Positions 1-11,858 of a stretch of 64,000 nucleotides of DNA are shown here, piece by piece. The position numbers were made by a program, and so were the translations under genes. The notes under the pieces were generated by a model. It was not told where the DNA came from. It worked only from the letters and a program-made list of their open reading frames with translations, and did no database searches. The stretch lies in the NCBI GenBank assembly GCA_946699065.1, contig CAMPDV010000018.1, forward strand, positions 1,426,001-1,490,000. Reading direction: 5' to 3'. Numbering within the stretch: the stretch's first letter is position 1; each line of letters starts with the position of its first letter. Origin of the DNA: Loxodes magnus. Lineage: Eukaryota; Ciliophora; Karyorelictea; Loxodida; Loxodidae.

Positions 1-2
1 AC

Positions 3-539
3 TTCATTAGCAATAAGTTGGAAGATAAATCTAGACATATACTGATTGAGAGAGAAAGTAGAAGACATAGCACAGATAAATTTCATAGATAGCAAATCTA
101 TAAGCGTGTTAAAGCAGATATTAAAGATGTGAATATAAATTGTCTATTGTTTGAATTGCCAAATAGTGAAGTGGTGGCTGTAGCAAAGCATATGTGTGGT
201 GCTGGTACAGATCTTTCTTTTACCTCTCTTATGAAATGTAAAAATATAAAAGCCATATTATTTGCTACTTGCTGCTATCATATAGTATCTACCAGTTGCT
301 ATATCAACAACGATTTCCTCCACAAACATTCTATCTACGACAAATTTCCTCTTTTTACAAAAGTGGCAGCTTGAAGTGTAGGACATCCTGATACAAGGTA
401 CTAGCATTTAGGTTGGAAAGCAAAGAGAATAATAGATATAGGAAGGTACTACAAGTTGAAATAAGTATACAAGAACGTAGAAATAATAAACTATTGCCTT
501 CCAAGTGTAACTCCTGAAAACTATGTTATTTTATGCACG
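3..539 (+). CDS. TRMT13: TRM13-family tRNA methyltransferase, 3' part
   Basis: The protein is the C-terminal part of a TRM13-type enzyme, which 2'-O-methylates position 4 of certain tRNAs. The frame is already open at the window edge, so the N-terminal zinc-finger part is missing. Visible family landmarks are LIEREsRR, then KADIKD, the motif AKHMCGAGTDL, a CCYH segment, AAWSVGHPD where relatives have a Trp-containing segment (here W is TGA), and AKRIIDIGRYYKL. The homology ends near VTPENYVILCT, about position 539. No in-frame TGA follows: the same frame runs on to the start codon of the next gene at 741. The true stop is therefore unresolved, and the end given marks where similarity ends. 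Family call is confident; the 3' end is not. Confidence 0.85.
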
Positions 540-740
540 TAGAACTAAAAACCTCTAAACTTTTAATTTAACGCTTCTCAATTCCATTATCATAGTCAAG
601 CTTCCTTAAAACATTCTATTGAACCTTTCTCTTTATACTTACTCTAGATTAAAGCGCTTAAGATTAATTGTCTTCATCTGGTGTATAATAAATGCTTATT
701 TTAGCTCTTTGCAAATAATTCAGTTTTCATTTATTTTAGA

Positions 741-1698
741 ATGAAAAAAAATAATTAAGCAATCTAGCCGAAAGGAAAGGATAAACCTAGTCCTGAGAGA
801 AACTAATAAGTAGAGAAGCAAAAATCGTTAGAAAACTCTCCCTAGAAGTAAGTAGAAAGACAGAAATCTTAAGAAAAGAAAGCATAAAGAGAGGAATTGC
901 TAAAGTAATCTGGAGTATTTGAGGCTTATGAGTGTAAAATTTTAATTTATAGATCTCTTAAAACAGTTAATAGTTTATGGCCTTCCTAAGGAGAATCTTT
1001 TCGAATTTGCTTCATTATAAGTACTTAAATATGAAAGACACTTGAAAAACATGCAGCTACAAACTAAGGTTAACACGCCAAAACTAAAAAGCTTAGGTAA
1101 TGTTAAGTCTTCATTTTAGTAAGCTGAAATTATTAAAAAGGAACTAGAATAATAAAATTACCTCAAATAACTGGAAGAGATAAAGAAGAATCTTGAGATT
1201 TAAACTTAACTTCAAAAGTAGAGATTTCTTATGGAAGAGGAAAGTAAAAAAGGAAATAAGGATAAAAAAGGAAAAACTAAAAATACAGACAAAAGTAAAC
1301 CTAGGAGCAAAAGTTAAGTCTAGAATGAAGATAAAAACACTTTAGATAAGAAAGGAAAAGAAAAATAAAAGCCTTCAGATAAATAGAAAGCATAGCCCTC
1401 TTCATAAAAACCTTAAGATTAATAAAAAGCTCAGCATCCTTCTTAAAAACCTCAGGATTAATAAAAAATGTAACCTCCTTCATCAAAACCTCTAAACTCT
1501 ATGAAAAGTCCACGTACTGAAAATATACGATTGAAAAATGAACAGAGTGGCTAGAACAAAGCTCCAACTAAAGAAGGTTAAAAAGAAACTTAAAAACCCT
1601 CACAACCGAGTGCCTTGGCAGGTAAATAAGAAAAACAAAGTGCTTAGGCTCCTTAGACTTCTGACAAATAGCCATATGCAAGAGGAAGGAAAAAATGA
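741..1698 (+). CDS. Lys/Gln/Pro-rich protein with short tandem repeats
   Basis: I do not recognise the family. The model starts at ATG 741, has a 19-nt GT-AG intron at 934-952 and stops at TGA 1696-1698, giving 312 residues. Exon 1 is a charged tail (MKKNNQAIQPKGKDKPSPER). The spliced middle, about residues 60-120, contains a small folded-looking helical segment (YLLKQLIVYGLPKENLFEF) and then a coiled coil. Residues about 200-240 carry imperfect repeats of the unit QKPQDQQKAQ, followed by a basic, Pro-rich tail ending RGRKK. Removing the intron is what joins the two open frames, so the splice is well supported. Composition suggests a structural or disordered protein. Confidence 0.7.
934..952 (+). 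other. 19-nt spliceosomal intron
   Basis: GT-AG segment gtaaaattttaatttatag inside the Lys/Gln-rich gene. Removing it joins frame 3 (exon 1) to frame 1 (exon 2), and both are open with coding-like composition. Confidence 0.7.
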
Positions 1699-2071
1699 AG
1701 CTTTAAATTAATTTAGTTTATACCATCTATACTCAAAATATCAACCTATTGATTTTAATATTTCTTATATATAATTTAATCAGCTTTAGTTCTATAATCT
1801 TGAAGACAGTTACAAATAGGATTATATTATAAGTTTAAGTATAATAAGTAAAAATTATAGAATCTTTTAAACTTAATAATTCGCATCAGATGAAGTGCAT
1901 ATAGTAGCTCAAGAGTAATTAACAACTGCTTGACATAGAAAGTATTCAAGCTCCAATAATAAACTACATAGTCAGAAGTAACAAAAAGTGCATAACTTTA
2001 AAAACGCTTTTATCATAAGCTTCTCCAATTTATTATATTAACAAAGATAGAGATTTAATTTAAGTTACTGA
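1676..2071 (+). CDS. possible small gene overlapping the previous 3' end
   Basis: An ATG at 1676 opens a frame beginning MQEEGKNEALNQFSLYHLYS, out of frame with and overlapping the last 23 bases of the preceding gene. The first in-frame TGA is at 1931-1933 and the next at 2069-2071, so the product is 85 or 131 residues. G is concentrated at codon position 1 in the first 85 codons, which is the only support. A 19-nt GT-AG segment in the preceding gene (from 1620) could also splice that gene into this frame, which would make this an alternative 3' exon. Unknown function. Confidence 0.3.
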
Positions 2072-2436
2072 AAGTAAAATTTTTTAATATAATATGAACA
2101 TCAATCTAATTATAATATTTGCTAGTATATCTAAGGGAAAATTTTTATAGAGTTAGTATCTATAAAGACATTTAATTAAGGTAGTAAGGTTCAAATAAGC
2201 AAGCTCAAAGATATATATATAATCCCCTTTGCTATTCTTATCTAGAAAGGTTAAATCACTCCTATTATATTTCTTTCACTATAATTACATAAAATTGCTT
2301 AAATTTAAATAAAAGAAAGACATTTTAAAGATACTAAGCAGTTCGTAATTTAATTAATTACATCCATTAACTATTATTAATCCCTTTGAGAATTTTAAAG
2401 CTACTTGAGAGGAAATAAAGTAAATAAAAAATAACA
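2072..2436. other. AT-rich intergenic stretch
   Basis: No convincing frame on either strand. It probably holds the promoter and 5' UTR of the cysteine protease gene; no specific element was recognised. Confidence 0.4.
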
Positions 2437-3486
2437 ATGGCTGTCTAGAAGAAAACACTCCTTTTAGTTGTTCCTACACTCTTATTGTTAGGAGTTGGAA
2501 TATTTTACTGGGTAGAAGTAAATTAAAGAATGTCTGAAGCGAATCTTCAATCTTACGTAAATATATTTGATAACTTTAAACATTAATATGGTAAAAAGTA
2601 TGAATCTGAAGATGAGCACGATCATAGGTTTAGGATTTTTGTGGATAATTATAATTATATTCAGAGACATAACGAGTAAGAATCTTCTTATTCCCTTGAT
2701 GTTAATAAATTTGCCGATTTGACATCTATGGAGTTCTATAATCGCTACTTATAAAAGGATCTTGCTAAGTAACTTAACTCTACCAAGAAATTTTTAATAA
2801 AACCAGCCAACTTGGTATAAGATTATTCAAATCTTCCAGATCATGTTGATTGGCAAGATAAGGGAGCTATCAATAAAGTTCTAGATTAGGGATCTTGCTC
2901 AAGTTGCTGGGCTTTTGCAACTACTGCAGTTGTAGAGGCTGCGGAGCATATTGCCAGAGGTAGCTAGTTGTAATAATACTCTTAACAATAATTAGTTGAT
3001 TGCGTTTATCATGAAAGTGGATGTTGGGGAGGACTTATGGATGATGCTTATCAATATTTAATGAGAAATGAAGCAGTTAAAGAAAAAGATTATCCATATT
3101 AAAATTAGTATCATGGTTGCAAATTATAGGATAAGGGTGGAGAACCTTTATTAAGTGGTTATGTTGATGTACCAGAAAATGAGTTGGATCTTAAAGCAGC
3201 TGTTTCCAAATAACCTGTCGCTATTGGATTAATGTCTAGAGTTTCTTCCTTCCAGTTTTATTAAAAAGGCATTTTAGATGATAGTAAATGTAAGGATGAT
3301 ATTGATCATGCAGTCGTTATAGTTGGATATGGAGAAGAATCAGGGAAAAAATATTGGAAAATAAAAAATTCTTGGGGTAAAGATTGGGGAGAAAAAGGCT
3401 TCGTAAGAATAATAAGAAGTGAAAATAAAAAGTCAAAAGGAATTTGTGGAATCACTAGATATGCAAATTATCCAGTTGTTAAGTGA
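2437..3486 (+). CDS. papain-family (cathepsin L-like) cysteine protease
   Basis: A secretory or lysosomal C1A protease precursor of 349 residues. A hydrophobic signal or anchor segment ([18 protein letters not shown], about residues 8-25) is followed by an I29-type inhibitory propeptide (NFKHQYGKKYES ... [12 protein letters not shown]). The mature domain starts near [11 protein letters not shown]. Catalytic residues are Cys157 in [10 protein letters not shown], His291 in [10 protein letters not shown] and Asn311 in KNSWGKDWG, with oxyanion Gln151. Gln151 is encoded by TAG, direct evidence that TAG is read as Gln. The frame from ATG 2437 to TGA 3484-3486 is unbroken and intronless. Length is normal for the family. 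Confidence 0.95.
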
Positions 3487-3883
3487 ACTTAAAATTAAAT
3501 TCATTATGATTAATAATAAAATATTCAAAGCATTTCATTGCTTAACAAGCTGATTAACTATACTAAAAAAATATCACTTAATTAAATATTTTTTACTTGA
3601 AGCTTTGATTATCAAAGCTAAATCAAGAATCCATTTAATTAATAAATTTTGTCTGGAGATTTTGTTAGAAAGTTCATTAATTCTCTAATCTCAATTTTTA
3701 AACTTTACCTTTATTTTACTTTTTAATAATGGAGTTAATTCCCACATAGATTCTGATAATTAAACTGCATCATAAATTACTCAAATTGGTATCAGAAGCA
3801 TCAAATTTTCTGACTCTTAATAACTATAAAACAATCCAATTTTCTTATTTATCTTTATCCTCTATTTCCAAAGTTCATTTTAT
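3487..3883. other. region 5' of a putative membrane-protein gene
   Basis: The frame of the next gene stays free of TGA back to 3554 but has no ATG before 3884. This stretch may be an N-terminal exon with an unrecognised intron, or simply leader sequence. An alternative ATG at 3730 opens a different frame. Nothing else was recognised. Confidence 0.3.
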
Positions 3884-4537
3884 ATGGTACTAAACTATTA
3901 TCCTATAGCACTATAATTAAAGTAGACAAAGCAATATAAATTATAATAATAAATACTAAAAGAAAGCTAGCAGGATATACTTATTTTGATTAGTAACTAT
4001 CCTTTTCATGTATTAGTCTCAAAATATTCTATAATTATAATTTTTCTTTTGCTATTTAAATATAGCCTATCAATATTGCTTAACCACATTCGCGCCTTTA
4101 TCTCTAACACTTTACTCTTATCATAAGTATTTTGCTATTAGTGGCTTTTTAAGCTATATGAATATCTTAAGCTACTTAGTACTGGCAGTTTATACCCAAA
4201 ATTTCTTTTAAACGCTTATCCTAATTAAATAATAGGAACATAGAATAAAATCTAATTACTAGCAATTTGGCTTTTCTATAAACTATCGTCTGCTTTTCTT
4301 CTGTAACTAGTAGTAATAGAGAACAGAGAGTAATTTAAAGATTATAAGGTGTTTAAAGTAAAATATTTGAGGTAGTTTAAGGAAATAAATCCTTTATAGT
4401 TCCCTATTTAAGTAATCAATACAAGAGAGTATCTTCAAGTGAAAACAGTTTAAAGGAGCTAAAAAGAAGTGAATCAATTACCACCTAAGCAGTACTTTAA
4501 ACATTATAAGTCTTAGAAACTTTAAAATCCATTTTGA
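3884..4537 (+). CDS. putative multi-pass membrane protein
   Basis: Not recognised. From ATG 3884 to TGA 4535-4537 the frame encodes 217 residues, with hydrophobic segments near SIIIIFLLLFKYSLSILL and LLAIWLFYKLSSAFLLQL and a polar Gln/Lys-rich C-terminus ending KSQKLQNPF. G is enriched at codon position 1 in the second half. The same frame would continue through the TGA (as Trp) into the next gene at 4622, but the composition changes and a new signal-anchor start follows, so I treat this TGA as the stop. The N-terminus is uncertain. Confidence 0.4.
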
Positions 4538-4621
4538 TTAAAACCAAGTAGAGCTTATCAGTAAAAAGACCAGTTAGATTAATTAACAAAACTAATTAAA
4601 GAATATAAAATAAAAATAAGC

Positions 4622-7297
4622 ATGATTAAATATACTATTACATTACTACTTAGTCAGCTAATTATTCCACTTCTACTGTTGTATTTAATATTCAGAAGGA
4701 AGAAATAGAAAGAAAAGTAGGATAAAGAATGGAATTTCTATGGATTAGAATAAATTAGGAGTCCAATCAATGACTTTGAAAATTGGGAGGGTAAAAAAGG
4801 AATGTCGGGGCAAGTAGAAATGGCATAAAGACTTACAGATAAGTCTTTAAATGGCAGCGAATAAGAAATGGTAGCAAAACAGACAAAGTAGTTAAGATAA
4901 TAATGGAGCATTCTGCTGATTATTTAGAATTAGCTTCGCCTGCTATCAGAATCTCCAGAGAATTTTTAGACTTAACATAATCAATTTAAATAGCTTTTAA
5001 ACCAATAATTCTAAAGTGCTTAAGGTGATTAAAATCCTGAGTTACAATAAAAAATTTAGAGTATTTGTAAAGACGATAAGCAGTAGTAAGAAGTAGTTTC
5101 TGAGTTATAAGCTATAGTGTATTCCATTTCTGAAACCTTACTGGATAAGATTAAGTAACAGAAATAAGTAGAGGAGGAAAGTAAAGTTAAGGTTGAATAG
5201 ATTGAGCTTTGCTTTAAATAAATAGAAGGATACTAAAAGGAAATTGAGGATTATAAAATCTTAATACAGAAGTTTGAATAAAAAATAGAGTCTGAGAGAA
5301 ATAAGAACTAAGAACTTCAAATTAATCTTCAGAAGAAAAAGGAAAAATTACTCTTGTTTTAAGACTTAAGTGTGTAGCTTGAAAATACAGAAGCTTAACT
5401 TGAAAAAGCTTATAGTTAATTAGAAAGAGCATAGTAGATAACTAAGAGAATGGAAGATTTAATTAAACAAAGTGGAAGCGAAATTGGATAGAAAGAGAAT
5501 CTAGTGAAAGAACTTGAAGTTTAATTAGATCTTCTAAGAAGCGAAGCACTGTAAATATAGAACGAGCTATATGATTAAGAATCAGCTACTACTAGACTTA
5601 ATGACTTTTTGTAAAGATAAAACTAGGAATATGAAGAGTAGATAAAGGATTTAAAAAGATAATTAAAAGCGTTACCAGAAGAAGAAGAAATCTAATAGTC
5701 TGAAGAGAGTTAAAATATAAAAACTAGCCAAATTTTCAAAATATAAGATAAGGAAAAAACTATAAAGAAGACAAAGCATTTAGGGCTACAGATTGATAAA
5801 ATTCAAGAGACTTAAGAAAGCCAAGAGACTTAGCAAAATTAAAGATTATCGTTATCATAAAGAAACGAAGAATCTTTATAAATTCCTATTGACTAAAATA
5901 ATGCAAGAAGGTATAGTGCTGAATGTTAAGATCCATAGGATATTAGACTTGATACTTAAGATTCAATGGAATTCTCTAGTTATAGTTAACAGAAATCACC
6001 TAAATCTGACTATGATTCAAGTGGTAAATTGCTTAACAAAAAGAAGAAGTTTAAAGAATTTGTTCTTGATGAAAATTTTGCAAAATAGGATAATTTTCTT
6101 TTGAAGATAGACTTTGAAAACGCGAAGCCAAAGACAGAAATGCAAATATTTATCTTATTTGAAGAATTCATGGATTAGAAGCTCAAATAAGACAGAGAAG
6201 ATATATCAGCAGGTATCTTACCAAAAAAAATGGGATTATTTTTTTATGAATTCATGAAGTAAAAATACGGAATTAAAACAGCCATTACTTCAAACATTGC
6301 TAGTGTTCTTAAAAGTCTCTAAATTTTAAATAGCTAGAAATAACCCTATGCAAAGCTTTTTTCAAGATTACTACAGATAAATGATCCGATTGATCATGAT
6401 CTTACTGTCTTCTTAACTCAATTCAGAAAAGAAATTTAGTAATGCATAGTAGACTGGAATAAAAAATCGAGGCAACAAAGAGATTCCTCGCAATCAGTCT
6501 TTGAAAATGCCTCTTGTGGAGGATATTTCCCCATATCAGATGCTTTCTAACTACTTTAGTAAATAATGATTGATGATTTGATTTGCAGTGAGGTAATGAA
6601 ACGTCTAAACCCTCCTTCAGAGAACGTAAATAATTATTGGGAATTTTTAATGTACATTATCTGCTGGAAAATATGCAAAACAGGAAAGCAACCTCAAGAA
6701 ATTTTCTCTATCCTTGATCCATAAGGAGAAGGAAGAATAACTCGTTAAGAGCTTCAAGAAGGAATTTTTTAGTTATTCAGAATAAAACTAGAGAACTGAG
6801 AAACTGAAGGGTTGATAAACTACCTTGACGTGAATAGAAATTCTGAAATTGACTTTAATGAATTTTCCAAAAAGATCAAAGAGGCTTTTGCAAGATCCTT
6901 GGATAAAAGTCAATGGATGGTATCTAAATGCTTACTTCTAAACAGTTTAGTAGAGTAGTATGAGTAATAAAAATAAGTTGACTAACAAAATTTATAGTAT
7001 TTATTCTAGCAATTCTAGTAATCGAGTTCGCTTAAAGAACTTTAAACTCTGCTTAGCAATTTCAACCCACCTATTACTGAAGAAGAAACGTAAGACATTT
7101 AGGAGTTATGAAATTAAAGCGATTGCGACTTTCATTTATTTTCTGAGAATCTTAAAAAGCTTGGAATCTGTAATGGTGTTTTGTTCAAAAATGCTGATAA
7201 AATCTAATATGTTCTTGAAAGAACATAAGAAGGTACTTCTGTATCTTCTAGGAAGAAAACAAAGAAGAAGTTCGATCAGTGGATGATGATGCAATGA
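4622..7297 (+). CDS. signal-anchored coiled-coil protein with paired EF-hands
   Basis: An 891-residue protein. It starts with a hydrophobic anchor (MIKYTITLLLSQLIIPLLLL), then a long Gln/Glu/Lys-rich coiled coil over roughly residues 90-400, a low-complexity polar stretch, a helical region from about 490, and two canonical EF-hand loops: DPQGEGRITRQE near residue 698 and DVNRNSEIDFNE near 736. Positions 1, 3, 5, 8 and 12 of both loops fit Ca2+ binding. Two internal TGA codons are read as Trp (LENWETE within the EF-hand pair, and IQELWNQ). A Ca2+-responsive scaffold or cortical structural role is inference. The family is not identified. The frame is unbroken and needs no intron. Confidence 0.8.
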
Positions 7298-7479
7298 AAA
7301 ACAACTACTTTCCTCTTTTAATTTCTATTCAGCATATATAAATGACTAAATATATCAAATATTAATTATGGATAAGTTCCTTAGATTAAGATCAGCATAA
7401 AGATAGTTTCTACACTAATCATTTTTTTAAATCATACTGAATTAAAATTTAAACTAAAGTATCGTATTTATTACTAGCT

Positions 7480-8325
7480 ATGAAAGCAGTTTATATATTT
7501 TAGACTATTAATCTATTTCTATGCACTATTCTATTTAATAATTACCAGATTTAAAGTTAGTATTACTTATTTAGATGCTCTTTATACTGTAAAAATAGTA
7601 TAATCTACTAACCATTTCAAGTACTATAATAAAGCTTGGCTCTATAGATATATAAATGACTCAATAGTTTTATATTAGATAGTCTACTTTTTGTTATTTA
7701 GTTGCTGTTTTTGCCTAACTTCCTTTAAAGTTAATGCATGATATTTAAAAGAAAATAATATAGTTACTTTAGATATTTGATAGAGACTATTATGGAACAT
7801 GAAGCATATTCTTTGTTTCAGTTTAAATGAACTATGAATATTGTTTTATATGTTTTTATATGTGAATAAGGAGCAATTTGCTATCTAAAGGAAAGCTATG
7901 CTGATATTTATTAGTATATTGAAATTAATACTTTCTTTTTTTTTGGTTTATGGTAGTGTAATTACTAATCCAATTTATAGACTTATTGCATATTTACAGA
8001 AGATATCTATGTTTATTAAAAAGAGCCTGATTTTACTAAGTGACTGATTGTAAGATTATATTATCAATTTTTTGGTTGATCAATTTTTTCCATATCAGTT
8101 TGTATTAGTCAGACATTCATTTCTGATAAATAGTTGATGAGATTTTCAATTCCTTTTATAACTTAAGCTTGCTAAGCTATTTTCTAAGTGTCACTATAAG
8201 GAAGCAATAAGTCCTGCATTGCTGTCTAGATATCTTTTCTTATTTACCTTTAATACCTACATTTAGCTTTGAAAGTTTCCATCGGTAAGAAGCCATTTTT
8301 TTAATTTAAAAAGGCAGCTCAATGA
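7480..8325 (+). CDS. putative multi-pass membrane protein, 281 aa
   Basis: Unrecognised. The frame from ATG 7480 to TGA 8323-8325 has strong G bias at codon position 1 from about residue 100 and four internal TGA codons as Trp (KWLNS, KWTMN, KWLIV, GWSIF). Hydrophobic stretches occur near YIFQTINLFLCTILF, FILDSLLFVIQLLFLP, MNIVLYVFICEQG and GWSIFSISVCISQ. The C-terminus is short and basic (GKKPFFQFKKAAQ). No signal for any function; a membrane location is inference from hydrophobicity. Confidence 0.5.
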
Positions 8326-8545
8326 AATAATTATAAAAAAGCAGCACTACAAGTACTTTTTTCAGTTGCTTTATGTACTAAGCAAGGAGCTAAAATAGTC
8401 TCATATTTTTATCAAATCAATTCTAGAATCTTAAAAAGCTAATGATGACAACACGACGGTCAACTTATAAATGATGAGGTGTTATCTTTCTGAAAATGCT
8501 TTTTATACTTAAATATTTTTAATTTTTTCTTTTTAATAAATCAAA

Positions 8546-9094
8546 ATGGATCCAAGAGCCATTCCATTCCGCATCTAGCCAGAAAAGTATACCCAAGCTG
8601 ATTAAGAAGAGTTTTTTAAGTACAATCCCTATATTCAGGAATTGCCTATAATTGCAAACTATAATCAAAAGTTGCCAGCATCATTTTAGTAAATGTTCTG
8701 AAATAAATGTCGAGAAGAAATTGCCATAAGATTTCTTTCAGGCTTCATTATGGGCTGATGGCCACTTTCTCACTATTTAGCAAAAGATCTTTGAGGCACC
8801 AGAATAACAGTTTATAAGTTTAACAGACTTAGAATTTTCTGCTGCTTTGCTAATGGAACTATATGTGGTCTCACAGCTTTAATCGCATGTCCCGTATGTT
8901 CTCTAGCAAACACTGGAAGATGAAGTCCTCAAGACCAGGATAACTAAGTAATAAATATGCTTTAGTCTAACTTCAATATGCAGGACAATTTGGAAAGAAT
9001 AATGTACAGTAAAGAGAAGATTTCCAAAGCGGAATTTTATTAGAGCTACATAGACTCTTTGCATAAAGTGCCTAAAAACTAGTGATTTCCTACG
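8546..9094 (+). CDS. conserved-looking hypothetical protein, 182 aa
   Basis: Starts MDPRAIPFRIQPEKYTQADQ. The middle has a hydrophobic stretch (FLSGFIMGWWPLSHYLAKDLW) and a Cys-containing hydrophobic segment (FCCFANGTICGLTALIACPVC, about residues 106-126), followed by a polar helical C-terminus ending HKVPKNQ. TGA is read as Trp several times (MFWNK, MGWWP, DLWGT, TGRWS). I place the stop at TGA 9092-9094 because sequence beyond it is UTR-like; the next in-frame TGA is at 9176. Probably membrane-associated. Family not recognised. Confidence 0.65.
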
Positions 9095-9266
9095 TTACAT
9101 TATCTACTAAATTTCTATATTTAATACCATTAAATATATTCACACTCTTATAACCATTAATTATGCTATCTTCTCTGATATAATATATCAGGCTATCTAG
9201 TATTAAGTAGAACCTAAATGTATCAAATAGGAAGTATTTAAATATATCGCTTAAAGGGAATAAAAA

Positions 9267-11858
9267 ATGAAGAGATAAGCGACTGCTAGTTTAATCATTC
9301 TTGGTATGATTTTCTGTTGTGTGTTTACGATCTACTTTGTATCTATGATATGAAAGGTATCGCCTAAGTCTGATACGAATAGACAAGAAAACTCTTTTCT
9401 AGTTTAAGATTTTTAGTAGAAAACCTTAAATGAAGAGTTAGATTCTTCTAAGAGCTAAAATTAAAATGGGAGTGAGTTGGGGATTATATTTGGTAGCTTA
9501 GAGTACAACCAAAAGGATAAACTTCCTTAGTATGGTTTGTTCTAGAAGTGTAATTGAACTAATTAATGGGGATTTTGGGAAACTTTTTTTGTACCCGTTC
9601 CTTTGAAGAAGATAAAGATAGAGTCTTCTTTGTTTTCTACTCTATTAACCTCTTAAATATAGTAGACCTATGCTAATGTTGAGAGAGTCCCTGTAGAGAT
9701 ATAATATGTTTTCCCTGTTGACTCTGAATCTGTCATCTATAATCTTACCATTCAAACTTCTGATAATAAAACGATTGTAGGAGAGATTATGGAAAATGAA
9801 AAAGCTAAAGAAGCATATGACAAAGCGATAAAGGAAGGAAATACTGCTTACATGGCCTATTATGACACTGACAAAGCTTAAGATAAGGTTGTCCTTATGA
9901 TCGGTAATTTACAACCTGAAATAACTGTCACTGTTGTTTTTACAGTTTCAACATAAGTAAAACCCTCTTTGACAGGAGATTGGAGAATTATCATCCCAGC
10001 TGCGTTAACTCCTAAATTTCCAACTGAATTAGCACATAATTAAGCAAAAAAGTACAATTTAACTTCTGCGACATACTTCAACGTAATGAGAAAAGTTCCT
10101 TATAGCATTGACTTTACTCTTAATATCACAAGCTTGAGTCCTTTAAAAAATATAAGAAGCTCTACACACGAAATAGTTTACACTCCTTAAGGAGATAAAG
10201 GAGCTTTTATAAGTCTAAACTCTTTAAAAGCATATTAGCCAGATAGAGACATGATCATTCTCTTCTAGAACGAAGATTAAAATAAGCCAAGAGTAATATT
10301 GGGAAAAGAGAGTTCTTTCTATTCGCTAATACTGTCTTTCTATCCATCAATCGCTTCAAATAGCAATATTTTATAAGAATTCATTCTGATTCTTGATAGA
10401 AGTGGAAGCATGTAAGGGTAGAGAATAGAGTTAGCAAAAAAAACTTGCATTTTGTTTGTGTAAAGCATTCCTCTTGGAAGCTATTTTAACATTATTAGCT
10501 TTGGTAGTACTTATTAAAAAGTATGGGATAGAAGTGTTTTGTATGGAGACTAAACTTAAAAACATGCAATAGAGCAAATTCAAGGATTTTAAGCAGATTT
10601 AGGAGGAACTGAAATCTTGTAGCCTTTATAGGAAATCTATTCATGGGGTATTGGAGAAGTACCTAAAACCATCTTTTTGATTACTGATGGCGCAGTTTCA
10701 AACCCTGATGCAGTAGTTTAATTAATTGCGCAGAACTAAGAATTAATGGGAATTAGAGTGCATGCTTTTGGAATAGGAGCAGGTGTTAGTACTTATTTAA
10801 TAAATAGCGCAGCAGAAGCAGGAAAAGGAACTGCTAATTTCGTATAGGAAAATGAGCCAGTAGATGATAAAGTAGTACAGGCTATGGAAATAGCTCTACA
10901 ACCTTACTTAACTAACTTTAATATTACATGGAACATTCAAACTTAAACAAACTAATCAGTCGAAAATTCCAAGCTAATCTAAGCGCCTAAATTCATAAAA
11001 TATTTACTTAACTAAGAAATAGCGTTTATTTACGGTCTGATAATGGATAATTCTTTTGATAAAGGTTGCATATCAATCTCATTTATGTAAGGGAAATTAT
11101 AGCAAACTTTTACTAGTGAGGTAACCTAATAGTAAGCTATAGATGCCCCTGACATATCCAAATTAACGGCAAGAAGCTTAATAAGAGAATTAGAGAAAAA
11201 TGTGACGTAAAACAGAGAAATGATAATATATCTCTCCACTAAATTCAATATTCTTTCATCCCTTACTTCATTCATAGCTGTGTAAGAAGTTTATGATTCT
11301 GTAAATTAAACTATGGTAAGAAGGAATATTCCTATTTCTGCTACTTATGATTATGGCAATTAAGAAAGTATGTTGGGTTCGAAATAATAGAATTTTGGAG
11401 GAAAGGGATAATAATATTCACCTGCTTCCGCATCAGGAATGGGAATGACGATGAACAACTTTGCTGATACTTCAAATTCTTATAATTCAGCCTCTAATTC
11501 AACTTAATAAAAGGGTTAATAGAACAACTAAGAATACATGATTTTGGTATAATTATAATAGGCAGATGGATCATTTTTACTTAATTAAGAATTAGCTTCT
11601 GCTCTAGAAATATAATTAACTACTTTATTTTAAGAAATTCCCCAGTTATTAAGTTCGAGATCTAATAAGAATGTTATCTGGGCTACTACTTTAGCACTTG
11701 CTCAGTTAGAAGCTAAATACTCTGATAAAGAATCTTCTTGGAAACTTGTGGCAAGGAAAGGATCAAGCTGGCTTGATAACAATGGTTTGAGTAGCGATGA
11801 ACTCAAACAGATTAAGGATTCAGCAAAGAGCATACTTAGTAATCACAAACGTAGCTGA
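9267..11858 (+). CDS. VIT and VWA domain protein (ITIH/VWA5-like)
   Basis: An 863-residue protein with an N-terminal membrane anchor or signal (SLIILGMIFCCVFTIYFV). A VIT domain follows at about residues 120-260 (YVFPVDSESVIYNL, EKAKEAYDKAIKEG, FTVSTQVKPSL), then a VWA domain with the MIDAS motif DRSGSM starting at Asp377 and downstream FLITDGAVSN and VHAFGIGAGV. A Ser/Gln/Gly-rich linker precedes a C-terminal helical domain (IWATTLALAQLEAKYS, SWLDNNGLSSDELKQ) of the kind found in VWA5A-type proteins. It probably mediates adhesion or protein-protein interaction at the surface or in the secretory path. Its last ~66 codons lie inside inverted repeat arm A and are copied at 46.4 kb. Confidence 0.9.

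Noticed and set aside
3554-4621. Single gene from 3554 to 7297
   Set aside because: The frame is almost free of TGA, but composition changes after TGA 4535 and ATG 4622 begins a typical signal anchor, so two genes are more likely; not excluded.
5793-6104. 103-codon ORF opened by the standard code, likewise 6960-7286
   Set aside because: Both are out-of-frame shadows of the 891-residue EF-hand protein, which is open across them with TAA/TAG as Gln.
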